Shown in pieces: positions 1 through 7,317 of a DNA stretch of 11,067 nucleotides. Below the pieces are notes generated by a model. It was not told the DNA's origin. It was given only the letters and a program-made list of their open reading frames with translations, and searched no databases. The translations under genes and the position numbers were made by a program. Origin of the DNA: Bacillota bacterium (GTDB taxonomy: Bacteria > Bacillota > Desulfitobacteriia > Desulfitobacteriales > Desulfitobacteriaceae); assembly GCA_021849995.1 (NCBI GenBank), contig JAJZSC010000056.1:1-11067 (forward strand), read 5' to 3'. How positions within the stretch are numbered: the stretch's first letter is position 1; each line of letters opens with the position of its first letter.

Positions 1-25
1 GTCCCAGCTGATTCAAGTGACTATT

Positions 26-65
26 ACGAGAAGTGGAGAGGCGAAATAGCCTCTCCACTTCTCGT
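26..65 (-). terminator. long perfect hairpin after the DUF1659-DUF2922 operon
   Basis: The arms at 26-42 (ACGAGAAGTGGAGAGGC) and 49-65 are perfectly complementary over 17 bp and enclose a 6-nt loop. It lies about 60 nt past the DUF2922 stop codon and is the first strong secondary structure there, so it probably ends that transcript. There is no good T-run after it on either strand (AATAG on the minus side). It could therefore be an RNA 3'-end stabiliser or a weak or bidirectional terminator rather than a classical intrinsic one. Confidence 0.6.
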
Positions 66-128
66 GCACTCCTCTCTATAGAAGAATTCATGCGAACGGT
101 ACCCCTGCCCAGGCTATCGAACAAACTC

Positions 129-374
129 TTATGCAATAGGCGGATCAAACAAATCCTGAGTCGTTGTATCGACGATGGCGATATCCTTAATAGCCACTAG
201 ATCGCCGCCGATGGAAGTAAAAATATTCTTCGTAATCGCCAGATTCATAAAGGTTTGGACCGCTGCCGCCGTCAAATCTGCCAAGGGATTAACGACTGAG
301 TAACTTACCCCAGCCCCTAAAGCATTTGTAAAGGTCATACGTAGAACTTTTTTAGATACTGTACCAACTGCCAT
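129..374 (-). CDS. DUF2922 family protein
   Basis: Small protein of 81 residues from the chosen start, with the usual length and pattern of DUF2922: an N-terminal strand (LRMTFTNALG), then PLADLTAAAVQTFMNLAI, then KNIF and GGDLVAIKDIAIVDTTT before a short tail. No signal peptide, membrane segment or catalytic motif is visible, and the family's function is unknown to me. The start is taken at 374 rather than the upstream ATG at 380 because an AAAGGAG Shine-Dalgarno lies 9 nt before 374 but only 3 nt before 380. It follows the DUF1659 gene by 48 nt on the same strand. This pairing is common in Firmicutes, often with a YvrJ-type small gene, which is not seen here. The hairpin at 26-65 probably ends the transcript. 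Confidence 0.88.
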   Translation of the reverse strand: MAVGTVSKKVLRMTFTNALGAGVSYSVVNPLADLTAAAVQTFMNLAITKNIFTSIGGDLVAIKDIAIVDTTTQDLFDPPIA

Positions 375-422
375 GGTCATTTTCTCCTTTCTTTCGGCTA
401 AATAGCCTTAATGTTAGGCCTA

Positions 423-641
423 TTACTCGGCCAGGTCAAAATGGTTTTCTCGCTTGACGCTGATTAAAGGGTAATCAGATAGGGCTTGCATAGCAGTTGC
501 CACATCAAAGATGTCTTGGTCCGTTGCTGCCGCTTTAACATTAATACTGCGGCTCGACAATATGGGACTTCCTGTTGCGGTCAAGCCTGTTTGAACTTCT
601 AGTACCATAACGGAGTCTGTTTGTGAACTAATAACAGCCAT
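423..641 (-). CDS. DUF1659 family protein
   Basis: Protein of 72 residues from the ATG at 641, beginning MAVISSQTDS. Family-like features are the early strand (VMVLEVQTG), G-x-PILSSRSINVK, the ATDQDIFDVATAMQALSDYP helix and a closing SVKREN. The in-frame GTG at 650 is a less likely start: a near-perfect GGAGGTGA Shine-Dalgarno sits 8 nt before the ATG at 641 and would overlap the GTG. It is the first gene of a two-gene operon with the DUF2922 gene. The upstream region has a strong sigma-A promoter and two tandem palindromes, so expression is probably repressed by a dedicated or SOS-type regulator. The molecular role is unknown; no enzyme motif or membrane segment is visible. Confidence 0.9.
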   Translation of the reverse strand: MAVISSQTDSVMVLEVQTGLTATGSPILSSRSINVKAAATDQDIFDVATAMQALSDYPLISVKRENHFDLAE

Positions 642-690
642 CGATGTCACCTCCCTCCGGTTTTAGTCTCATTCAGTAAAAACGATTTAC

Positions 691-723
691 GGAACATATA
701 TTCCTATCAGGAACATCCGTTCC
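691..723. promoter_or_regulatory. tandem palindromic operators resembling Firmicute SOS boxes
   Basis: Two near-identical 17-nt blocks lie 19 nt apart, GGAACATATATTCCTAT at 691 and GGAACATCCGTTCCTAT at 710 (14 of 17 identical). The 710-723 block is a perfect GGAAC-N4-GTTCC palindrome whose core, GAAC-N4-GTTC, is the Bacillus-type LexA box core. The 691-704 block has one arm mismatch. A third, weaker match, CGAACAAATGTACG, is at 809-822. The pair sits just downstream of the expected start point, where a bound repressor would block transcription. LexA is an inference; another dimeric repressor is possible. Confidence 0.6.
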
Positions 724-734
724 TATTTGCTCTA

Positions 735-763
735 AGTATATTTGATCTACGAGCTACTTTCAA
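735..763 (-). promoter_or_regulatory. sigma-A promoter of the DUF1659-DUF2922 operon
   Basis: On the minus strand, TTGAAA (758-763) and TATACT (735-740) are separated by exactly 17 nt, which is close to the vegetative consensus. The start point would be near 728, giving a leader of roughly 85 nt before the ATG at 641. The tandem palindromes at 691-723 fall inside the start of that leader. Confidence 0.75.
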
Positions 764-900
764 TCCATAATAATTGCAACAACATTTTATCTGACACAAC
801 AAATGTCTCGAACAAATGTACGTTGTCGCTCGCAATTTTAATCATCAAACTATGCAACCCAAACCACCCATAACACTTCGTCAAGCAACACATGCCCTAA
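764..900. other. short gene-less spacer
   Basis: This AT-rich spacer lies upstream of the promoter at 735-763. Apart from the weak SOS-like site at 809-822, I see no gene or strong structure in it. Confidence 0.5.
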
Positions 901-964
901 GTGGACTGTGCTGCAGCCTACAATACAGCTAGGAAAACAGTATCTCCTTCAGTTCAATCACTGT

Positions 965-1145
965 TTGGGTCCTGCTCCCCCGCTCGCGGGAATTTTTACG
1001 CTCGGTTCCCTCGCTTCAGATACCCGCTCGCTAAGTGTTCATTTTCCGTCTTGCTTGGGTCACCCGGCCAGAAGTTCCCTTTCTTTGGTCGGGAACAACT
1101 GGCCGTTTTTGCTTATCCTGTTTTGAACGAGCCCGCTGTTTGGGG
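965..1145 (-). repeat. degenerate GC-rich repeat, copy D
   Basis: Read on the minus strand, this stretch carries pieces in the same order as copies A and B: a CAGGATAAGC block (near 1105-1115), a GCGAGCGGGTA block (near 1020-1030), a TTCCCGCGAG-like block (near 985-993) and a GCAGGACCCAAACAG-like block (near 962-976). The GCCCGCTCC hairpin that ends the better copies is missing. Short open frames crossing it on both strands have no recognisable protein features and are read as chance GC-rich frames. Confidence 0.45.
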
Positions 1146-1355
1146 TTAAAGATCCTGCCGCGCAAGTATCATCCCTCGTGCCTCGGTCTGATACCCACGC
1201 TAAGCGCGCGGTTATACTGCAGCCGGCACGCCGCTTGTCCTTTTTCAATTGAGAGGTTTTCACTTATAGCTAGTGAAGCAATTCTTGCAGCATCCCCGCT
1301 TTGCGGAGATTTCATTTACGAAGATGAGGATTAGAGTTTCAGTGAATGTCTTTAG

Positions 1356-1472
1356 CATACTAGCTGCCTTACTGCTGCGGTTGCAGAGATTGAAGATCAA
1401 TTATTAAGCCTATCTAAGGTTAATAAGCTAAAAGTATTACGCTACCTTGAGGATATTCTTCGTAACAATTGA
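1356..1472 (+). pseudogene. truncated remnant of a small protein gene
   Basis: Between a TAG at 1353-1355 and a TGA at 1470-1472 the plus strand is open for 38 codons. The last 30 or so read like real protein: an acidic and leucine-rich amphipathic stretch (AEIEDQLLSLSKVNKLKVL, then RYLEDILRNN at the end). It has no start codon or ribosome binding site of its own. The AT-richer composition of about 1245-1475 contrasts with the GC-rich repeats on both sides, suggesting a leftover of an older gene disrupted by repeats. The frame just upstream (about 1261-1334, ending FIYEDED) may be another piece of it after a frameshift. The family is not identified. Confidence 0.35.
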
Positions 1473-1508
1473 AAGTCTCTGACTTATCCTATACTTATAC
1501 AAGATTCG

Positions 1509-1710
1509 GTGCCCGCTCCTTGCATGAATGGGAGCGGGCTCTCACGCCCTCACCCATACTGTCGCTTGGGTCCTGCCCGGGCCGGCTCATCCTGCCCGCT
1601 CCCGCTCGCGTAGTCTCCCCTATACGAGGAGCCTCCACGAGCTGAGATATCCTTTGCGGTCCTGGTATATCCGCTGCGGGTGATCTGGCCGAGTCCGGCC
1701 AGCTTCCCTC
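1509..1710 (-). repeat. GC-rich hairpin repeat, copy C (inverted relative to A and B)
   Basis: On the minus strand, 1509-1600 matches the downstream half of copies A and B: a CAGGATGAG block, GACCCAAGCGACAG-type sequence, GGGTGAGGGCGTGAGAGCCC, and a closing hairpin. The arms GCCCGCTCC and GGAGCGGGC (1511-1539) are identical to the other copies while the loop differs. The adjoining part, 1613-1710, is instead homologous to copy E (2013-2112). It includes a short CTCC/GGAG hairpin and CTGGCC-GAGTCC-GGCCAG (1685-1702). Copy C is thus a joint between two repeat types. Confidence 0.7.
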
Positions 1711-1835
1711 CGCTAAGCGCGCGGTTATCCTGCCCGCAGCCACACATTCCCTCAAAAATTTCGGGAATCCATGGGCCGCGGCCGATAAGCCGCTCTTTCC
1801 CTCCTGTTAGTCGGGAACAAGCTAACGGGAACGGC

Positions 1836-1914
1836 AGCCACGGCATACCACGCCTGTTACCCCACCATGCTTAACGCATGCTGGGGTAAAGCGGCGGGTA
1901 TGCCGTGGCTTTTT
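1836..1914 (+). terminator. strong intrinsic terminator hairpin
   Basis: The outer arms AGCCACGGCATACC (1836-1849) and 1897-1910 pair perfectly over 14 bp. Further pairing follows inside: CGCC with GGCG, TTACCCCA (1857-1864) with TGGGGTAA (1882-1889), and CATGC with GCATG around a TTAAC loop. The right arm runs straight into TTTTT (1910-1914), as expected for Rho-independent termination on the plus strand. No plus-strand protein gene precedes it, so it either ends an unannotated non-coding transcript or is a relic of a lost gene. Confidence 0.7.
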
Positions 1915-1938
1915 GCATGACCGCGGTTATCCTGCTTT

Positions 1939-1993
1939 GGCTGGCTTGCTTTTGCTGCTGGGGTTTTACCCCAGCAGGCAAGTCTTACCAGCC
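1939..1993. repeat. long imperfect hairpin
   Basis: Nested inverted repeats: GGCTGG (1939-1944) with CCAGCC (1988-1993), CTTGC with GCAAG (1978-1982), and a 9-bp inner stem TGCTGGGGT/ACCCCAGCA with a 3-nt loop. It begins 25 nt after the terminator T-run. It shares a CTGGGGT block with the inner stem of the terminator hairpin, so the two may be related. Confidence 0.6.
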
Positions 1994-2003
1994 AGTTTCG
2001 TCC

Positions 2004-2112
2004 GCTCAGAAAGTCTCCCCTAGTCGGGGGAGCCTTTCTGAGCTTGGCTATATTTTGCGGGTCTTAGCTTATCTCGTATCGGGTGATCTGGCCTATCCGG
2101 CCAGCTTCCCTC
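2004..2112 (-). repeat. GC-rich hairpin repeat, copy E
   Basis: Positions 2013-2112 align with 1613-1710 of copy C: both start GTCTCCCCT and end with a CTGGCC...GGCCAG stem followed by CTTCCCTC. In E the first block lies within a long hairpin, GCTCAGAAAG (2004-2013) pairing with CTTTCTGAGC (2034-2043), one mismatch, then CTCCCC pairing with GGGGAG around TAGTCG. The second stem keeps identical arms but has loop TATCC where C has GAGTCC. Conserved arms with changing loops indicate selection for, or descent from, a folded element. Confidence 0.6.
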
Positions 2113-2116
2113 ACTT

Positions 2117-2239
2117 GGCCCGCGGGAGCGGGTCCACCAGCCGCGCATACTACGTATAAGCGGCCAAGTTGCAGGTTAGAGCTCATCTCCGCTATGTGAG
2201 CGGCTTGGCTAAATCTTTAAGTCTAATCTTGCCGCTCAC
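2117..2239. repeat. two further hairpins
   Basis: 2117-2135 folds as GG-CCCGC pairing with GCGGG-T-CC, with one bulged T and a GGGA loop. 2196-2239 has perfect 9-bp arms GTGAGCGGC and GCCGCTCAC with a 26-nt AT-rich loop. Neither is followed by a T-run. They continue the run of hairpins that starts at 1836. Confidence 0.5.
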
Positions 2240-2353
2240 CAAACTAGGCACGCGGTTGCTGGGAGCTACGGGCAGTATAATGCGGCCCAGCGTGGGTATT
2301 GCTCCGAGGGCACGAGGAGGAATTCTCGCGCGGCAAAGACCATAGACCACGAT
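2240..2353. other. gene-less stretch before copy A
   Basis: GC-rich sequence with an isolated TATAAT near 2276 but no suitable -35 at normal spacing. No ORF with protein-like composition, tRNA or known RNA motif was recognised. Confidence 0.4.
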
Positions 2354-2804
2354 CTAAGCGCGGTTAGCTCCCCGAGGAATCGAGGGGAGATCCACCGCGC
2401 GTGGGCAAAACCGGACCAAAAATGCAGCCCAGCCGGCAGCGGCCCGAGGAAGCGAGGGACGAAGCCGGCGGTAAGCCAGGATAAGCAATCAAAGCGAGCG
2501 GGTACCGCGACGATGTACGAGGAGCAGTTCCCGCGAGGGGCCGCGAGCAGGATGAGTCAGCCCGAGCAAGACCCAAACGACAGAATGGGTGAGGGCGTGA
2601 GAGCCCGCTCCCTATCATGCAAGGAGCGGGCACCAAAAAGCGGCTCTATGCAATACCCCTTTACTAGCAATAACACTTATAGCAGTAATACCGTAATAGC
2701 CATACTGCCCTTATAGTAGTCATACTATAGAAGCACGGGCGTGACGAGCTAATCCATAAAGATATATTGTCTCATGCTCAATATACTAATAAAACAACAA
2801 GTCG
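2354..2804 (+). repeat. GC-rich hairpin repeat, copy A (most complete)
   Basis: Positions 2437-2804 are homologous throughout to copy B (8903-9279) in the same orientation, and 2354-2545 to copy F (3185-3370). Order of elements: CTCCCC/GGGGAG stem (near 2368-2389), GGCCCGAGGAAGCGAGGGAC, CAGGATAAGC, stem 1 (2498-2508 with 2524-2534), GACCCAAACGACAGAATGGG, stem 2 (2603-2611 with 2623-2631), an AT-rich tail, and the shared end AACAACAAGTCG. Identity to B is clearly below 100 per cent, with small indels that break reading frames in the AT-rich tail. This argues against a conserved protein and for an old repeat. Confidence 0.8.
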
Positions 2805-3184
2805 GCCCGTGGTCGCGGGCCTCGTCTCCTTGGCAGGATAACCACGGACTTAGCTTTGTTAGCGGGTTAAGCTAATCAGGTGAGAATTACATCGGACCCG
2901 CTAACATAGCGAACATAAGCTTTGACATGCACCCCGCCTTCGAGCGCTTTTTTCTGGCGCAGGCTTTGTCCGGCTCCACGAAGACACTGTCTTCGCACGG
3001 GTTAGCAAAGACGTGAAAGTACGAGGGCCGGCAAACCAAGACAGAAAACAAGCGCTGGGAAGCGGATGTGGACAGGATAAGCAATTTACGGAGTAGGCAG
3101 GCTCGAGAGCGCAACGAGGTACGAGTGAGCATCTTGATCCTGCCGCCCGGAGTAAATGACCTATGTAAGACCGGCTACCGCGCG
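2805..3184. other. gene-less repeat-derived stretch
   Basis: Holds three inverted repeats: GGCCCG/CGGGCC straddling the copy A boundary at 2804-2821, GTTAGCGGGT/ACCCGCTAAC (2858-2867 with 2896-2905, 10 bp), and CGAAGAC-ACT-GTCTTCG (2979-2995). It also contains blocks seen in other copies, such as CAGGATAAGC near 3073 and a CCAAGACAGAAAAC block near 3036 that resembles copy D. No convincing gene was found on either strand. Confidence 0.45.
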
Positions 3185-3385
3185 CTAAGCGAGGGCCGGC
3201 TTCCCGAGGCTACGAGGGGAGACTGCTCGAGCGTGGGCTACTAGGACCACAAATGCCAACTCAGCAAGCGGGGGCTGCCCGGCTAGGGCAGATCACGCGA
3301 GCGGTGGCTGCAGGATGAGAATGTCCGAGCGGAGCGGGTACCGCGAAGGAGTGAGCGGTTCCCGCGGAGCGGGGCCCAGCTGCTA
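3185..3385 (+). repeat. GC-rich hairpin repeat, copy F
   Basis: Shares with copy A the CTAAGC start, CGAGG...CGAGGGGAGA, GCGTGGGC, GGACCA-AAATG, AGGATGAG and AGCGGGTACCGCGA blocks in order. Stem 1 is at its best here: GCGGGTACCGC (3334-3344) pairs with GCGGTTCCCGC (3355-3365) in 10 of 11 positions, leaving one T-T mismatch. It lacks the second stem and the AT-rich tail. From about 3400 the sequence becomes AT-rich towards the end of the large gene. Confidence 0.65.
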
Positions 3386-3522
3386 CGGCAACTAAAAGAG
3401 CGGCTTTGAAGTGACCGCTCGTAAAGATAATTGTATCGGGATTAAATGATTTCTGTTTTGAATGTGTTTTTTTAATGGTGATTAAAAATCTTTTCTGGAG
3501 CATTTAGACCCGTCCGGAAAAA
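3386..3522. other. spacer beyond the end of the large gene
   Basis: The sequence changes from GC-rich repeat to AT-rich DNA. TTTTTAAT/ATTAAAAA (3469-3488) can pair, but purely through A-T pairs, so no terminator is called for the large gene. Confidence 0.4.
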
Positions 3523-6500
3523 TCAATAGCGTCCCTTTAGTTCACGAGCACGTTCTCTTTCAGATTCATACTGGTAGGAATCACCTATGCGACTGATAAT
3601 TGCTGCTGTGCGAGGATACAAGAGTTGAAGTTTAGTTGCATAAGCATAGTATTCTTCTGCAATTTTCGCTTCTTCAATACCACCTGTTACAGCATATACG
3701 CCTCTTTGGTTTTGCCGACCAATTACGAAATTATTGACTAATTCATCTGAATGATTTTTCTCGAAAAAATCACGAACACATTCAGTTGGCCAAACACCAT
3801 CTTCACCAATTGGTGCATAGGAAAGTATTGTACCAAAACAAATTGAGTGTGCCAAGGAATAATGTCTATTCTCTGCAAGAAGGTTCGCATCTTCTACCCA
3901 TTTGAAGAACATTTGCTTATCAGGTTGCTCTGATTGATAGCTGCAACCGGGAATCCGATGTATTCGATGTAATGCATCGTAAGCATGCTGAGCCATCTTT
4001 TGACGATCAATTTCCCATGAATCAGACATATCATCAGATTTAAATGCTGCGCTGAGTAGCTCCATATATAATGACGGCTGAGTCAAAACTTGATCCACTA
4101 GACATTTAGGCTCAAATTCCATATCGAACGCTAATAGATAAGCGATTTCGAGTTTCGCAATTTCCAAAGAATATTTATCTGCCTCCGCATAGAGTTTTTT
4201 AAAAATCTCCTCAATGTCATAACTGGGTATACTACTTAAAGCTTTCCCGTTTGGTTCATCGCCTGGATTCAACTCAAGGGCTTTTTGCAGAATCGTAATA
4301 AGTGTAGGAATATCATTATATGAACTATATGCCAGCCAATCTATTAAAGTATATGGGCGATTATATTCTATCATTTTCAAAATGCACTGCTGTGAAAATT
4401 GGAAATTATCTAAGTCTAAACGCCAAGGATTCATAGTCTCCCAATAAATTCTCTGCGCATCAGTTGGCAAAGATTTTACTAAGTCAAATAGCTCCTCAGT
4501 TAGAGGCAGGCATACTAATAGCCAACCAGCATCTTTAGCTAGAAGCTCTGGCACTGTTGAAATAAATTCTGAAAGTCCATAATGAAAATATACTTTTGAA
4601 ACTATCGCAGATGCAACAGTTTGATTTACTTTCTGCACTTGTTGTATATATTCCCAAACAAAGTGATTACTCAATACTTCTTCCGTCACAACTTCCGCAA
4701 ATGTAGAAGTGTTTTCAATTTTAGGCAGTATCATAAATATTGCTTCCGGTCCATATTGAGACAGAGCTTCCTGTATCTTCTCTAATTGAAATTGTTTTAT
4801 CCGTTCACGTTCAGTAGAAAAGTTGTATTCATTTTCCTTATATACCAGCGGATGCAATCCATTAAAATGATGATCAAAATAATGAATGTATTTTAATGGT
4901 GTTTCAGGCAGGATATTATAATAAAGTTCTTCTATTTTACTTATCGTTTCCTCTGGAATGCTCCAATCTGAATGAACAAACTTTCTATGTCTTCCAATAA
5001 ATTTTGCCAGTTCAGAGCAAAGTTTAAGCAAATCATCTTCGTTCATTACAACAGCTTGTTCTTTACACTTTTTAATAACTTCATCCGTTTGGCTCAAAAA
5101 TGCATTAAAACGGCTAAAGACAATATCCCAATCCGAAAAACAGGGGTTAATATTGTTAATGTGTAGTTGGGCAAGAAAGGTACAAGCATCTCTATATTCG
5201 CTTGGCGTAACCCTTATTTCAGGTATTTCAACATTTCTCCAACTAAATTTCGATATTCCGGTAGTAGTATGGCGGCCATGAGGTAATAACGCTTTTGCAA
5301 GGCTACGCGCCGTTTCAGGATGCTCCTTTAAAATTTTCTCTAACAAAATATTCCTTTCCTCTAGAGTAAATATGCCTTGTGGATGCCATAAACAAAAAAT
5401 ATTAGTAAGTGTGTTAGTAGGGGTATTGGAAAGTTTATATTCATACCCTTTATCCGCAAAACACATTAGTAATTTGACCGCACGACCGGCATATCGCGGG
5501 AGCCAAACTAGTTTTTCTAGAGCCCACAATAAATGAGTATAAAATGTCCTACCAAACATAACATCTTCCGGAATTTTAAACATTTCCCAAAACTCACTAT
5601 CGGGCATATCAACTTCCTTTTCCATAGTGGAAAGGACGGCATTTGGTGTAGCTTCTACAAAAACAGGGATATAAGGAGCTATGGTATACCAGTCTTGCCA
5701 CGTTTTTACCTGACTAAATACTTGTGATACCAGATACTCACATTCAGCAGTAATAGATGAAATTCTTAAGCCATTACCTGTGCCATCATCTTGTTCTACA
5801 ATCATAATCAGTGAGATGATTAGGCCTCGTAATAGTTGTGCTGAGTAATCGGACTTCTTACCTAAAACTCCTGCCATATACCATTGTCTCTCAGGAAGGT
5901 CATATGTAGGATCCGCTACATCAAATACTGATAAAATACATGTTTTGAATCTTTGAAACATATCTGGAGTGAGTTGTTTCCAAAGGACATTCCACATCTC
6001 TGATATCGATATGCACATATACGAACCATCTACAACAAACAGTGGAGTATCCTCGCAGGCTATATAGGGACGCAGAAATCCGACGTATTCATTATATTCC
6101 AATCCCGACAGAGACTTAATAACTTCTTGATCCCCTGAACAATTTTCTTCCCAAGCACCAACTAAGAGTGCCGGTATTAATACCGATGCATTATCTATTA
6201 CTGACCATCTCGGCACCTTTAAGTAAGGTATTGTTGTGATTTTACGGAATAATGCAGGAAAGCTTCGTTTTAAATCAGAAGCAATGCTATATGTGGCATT
6301 AGCATCATAACCTAGCTTTTCAAGTGCAATACGAAAAGTATGGTTGCTGTGTGCCTCGATAGCAACACGGTTGCTGGTTTTATTGATTAGATCTATTGGG
6401 GAATATTTGTTAGTCGGTAAGATATAACTACTTTTTCCATGAGAGATCACAGCTTGGGGGCAGAATGTCGGGATAATTACAGCATCTTTAAACTGAGTGC

Positions 6501-7290
6501 AAACAACATCCCACAATGATGGAGTTTGAACGATAATACAACGTGATAATAATTCCATGTATACTGGTTCAGCTGAAGAAACCAATTCTGCGGCTAATAC
6601 TAAAACCGCTTCTACTTCTGATTCTGCACTTAGGACAATCTGTTTACCTCCGGCATTAAAGATATTAATAATATCTGGTACAATGGGCTTCCTGCTGCAT
6701 GTAAAAAACTCAATATTCAATTTAGGGTCAGTTTGTTCAGTTACGTTTATCCAGTAGTCTTCCAAAGAAAGCAATCCATTCATATCGCGACCCATTATCC
6801 CAGATAGCCAAGCAGATACCGCCGGGCATGCCTCGAGCCACATTTCAAGATTGCATGCATCAATAATACGTACATCTTTCCAAATGTTTTCTGCTCTTTT
6901 TTGCGCAGTTATCTCCACTATCCCTGTTTGATGATTCCAAATTCGAGAACTTACAAAACAAAATGTTGTAGAAGATTGCTCGATACCATTAGGGTTCTCA
7001 GAGCGTTTTTTGTAATCACCATTAAATTTAGATAAAGTATTTTGATCTGTGCCAAATTCCCAAACAGACTTTCCCGAAGGGAAAAATACTGACTGGGTAT
7101 CTGTATCCAAATATCCGTCATATCCACTATATTGGACTGCCTTAGAATGCGGAAAATGGTGTTCCATCATATTAACACAAGAAGCCAACAAAAGTCGCCA
7201 AATTAATTCAGGTAAAAGTTCCTGAGCACGGCGAGGTTCTCTTGTCGTCCATGCTTCTATTTCACTGGCTGTTATCCAATTAATACTCAT
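3523..7290 (-). CDS. giant (1255 aa) protein with PD-(D/E)XK-like N-terminal domain, probable defence protein
   Basis: The role is not established. Residues 1-165 look like a nuclease-type domain: GYDGYLD (56-62), SVWEFGTD (75-82), K88 and DYKKR (92-96), then an IWKDVRIIDACNLEMWLE segment (136-153). D58, E78 and a nearby lysine could form a PD-(D/E)XK-like site, but E78 is followed by x-G, not x-K. Residues about 205-300 resemble an NTPase-like fold without any Walker A glycine-lysine loop. The rest is long and leucine-rich, probably alpha-helical repeats. The C-terminus has an RGV...GG...YPRTAAI pattern (1196-1231) that I recall from other large bacterial proteins of this build. No signal peptide or membrane segment is visible. 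The ATG at 7290 has a GGAG about 10 nt upstream and lies 27 nt after the HNH-like gene, suggesting one operon. Phage defence is inferred from this context and McrBC nearby. Confidence 0.85.
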   Translation of the reverse strand: MSINWITASEIEAWTTREPRRAQELLPELIWRLLLASCVNMMEHHFPHSKAVQYSGYDGYLDTDTQSVFFPSGKSVWEFGTDQNTLSKFNGDYKKRSENPNGIEQSSTTFCFVSSRIWNHQTGIVEITAQKRAENIWKDVRIIDACNLEMWLEACPAVSAWLSGIMGRDMNGLLSLEDYWINVTEQTDPKLNIEFFTCSRKPIVPDIINIFNAGGKQIVLSAESEVEAVLVLAAELVSSAEPVYMELLSRCIIVQTPSLWDVVCTQFKDAVIIPTFCPQAVISHGKSSYILPTNKYSPIDLINKTSNRVAIEAHSNHTFRIALEKLGYDANATYSIASDLKRSFPALFRKITTIPYLKVPRWSVIDNASVLIPALLVGAWEENCSGDQEVIKSLSGLEYNEYVGFLRPYIACEDTPLFVVDGSYMCISISEMWNVLWKQLTPDMFQRFKTCILSVFDVADPTYDLPERQWYMAGVLGKKSDYSAQLLRGLIISLIMIVEQDDGTGNGLRISSITAECEYLVSQVFSQVKTWQDWYTIAPYIPVFVEATPNAVLSTMEKEVDMPDSEFWEMFKIPEDVMFGRTFYTHLLWALEKLVWLPRYAGRAVKLLMCFADKGYEYKLSNTPTNTLTNIFCLWHPQGIFTLEERNILLEKILKEHPETARSLAKALLPHGRHTTTGISKFSWRNVEIPEIRVTPSEYRDACTFLAQLHINNINPCFSDWDIVFSRFNAFLSQTDEVIKKCKEQAVVMNEDDLLKLCSELAKFIGRHRKFVHSDWSIPEETISKIEELYYNILPETPLKYIHYFDHHFNGLHPLVYKENEYNFSTERERIKQFQLEKIQEALSQYGPEAIFMILPKIENTSTFAEVVTEEVLSNHFVWEYIQQVQKVNQTVASAIVSKVYFHYGLSEFISTVPELLAKDAGWLLVCLPLTEELFDLVKSLPTDAQRIYWETMNPWRLDLDNFQFSQQCILKMIEYNRPYTLIDWLAYSSYNDIPTLITILQKALELNPGDEPNGKALSSIPSYDIEEIFKKLYAEADKYSLEIAKLEIAYLLAFDMEFEPKCLVDQVLTQPSLYMELLSAAFKSDDMSDSWEIDRQKMAQHAYDALHRIHRIPGCSYQSEQPDKQMFFKWVEDANLLAENRHYSLAHSICFGTILSYAPIGEDGVWPTECVRDFFEKNHSDELVNNFVIGRQNQRGVYAVTGGIEEAKIAEEYYAYATKLQLLYPRTAAIISRIGDSYQYESERERARELKGRY

Positions 7291-7317
7291 AATAAGGCAG
7301 CTCCAATCAAATATTTT

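Noticed and set aside
901..2636. Several short open frames of 60-100 codons in the GC-rich region on both strands
   Set aside because: They overlap one another in several frames, follow repeat blocks and hairpins, have cysteine-, proline- and arginine-rich composition without domains, and lack ribosome binding sites. They are typical chance frames in GC-rich repeats.
900..3420. CRISPR array, group II intron or rRNA/tRNA as an explanation of the repeats
   Set aside because: The repeats are long, irregular, in both orientations and without equal spacers. No group II domain V-like hairpin, tRNA cloverleaf or conserved rRNA segment is recognisable.
3469..3488. Hairpin TTTTTAAT/ATTAAAAA as terminator of the large gene
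   Set aside because: The stem consists only of A-T pairs and would be too unstable to terminate transcription.
2887..3503. Minus-strand open frames at 2887-3132 and 3261-3503
   Set aside because: They lie over repeat-derived sequence, and the second runs through copy F. No protein family features or translation signals are seen.
4972..6757. Plus-strand open frames inside the large gene
   Set aside because: They lie antisense to the 1255-codon frame, which is continuous and protein-like. They are shadows.
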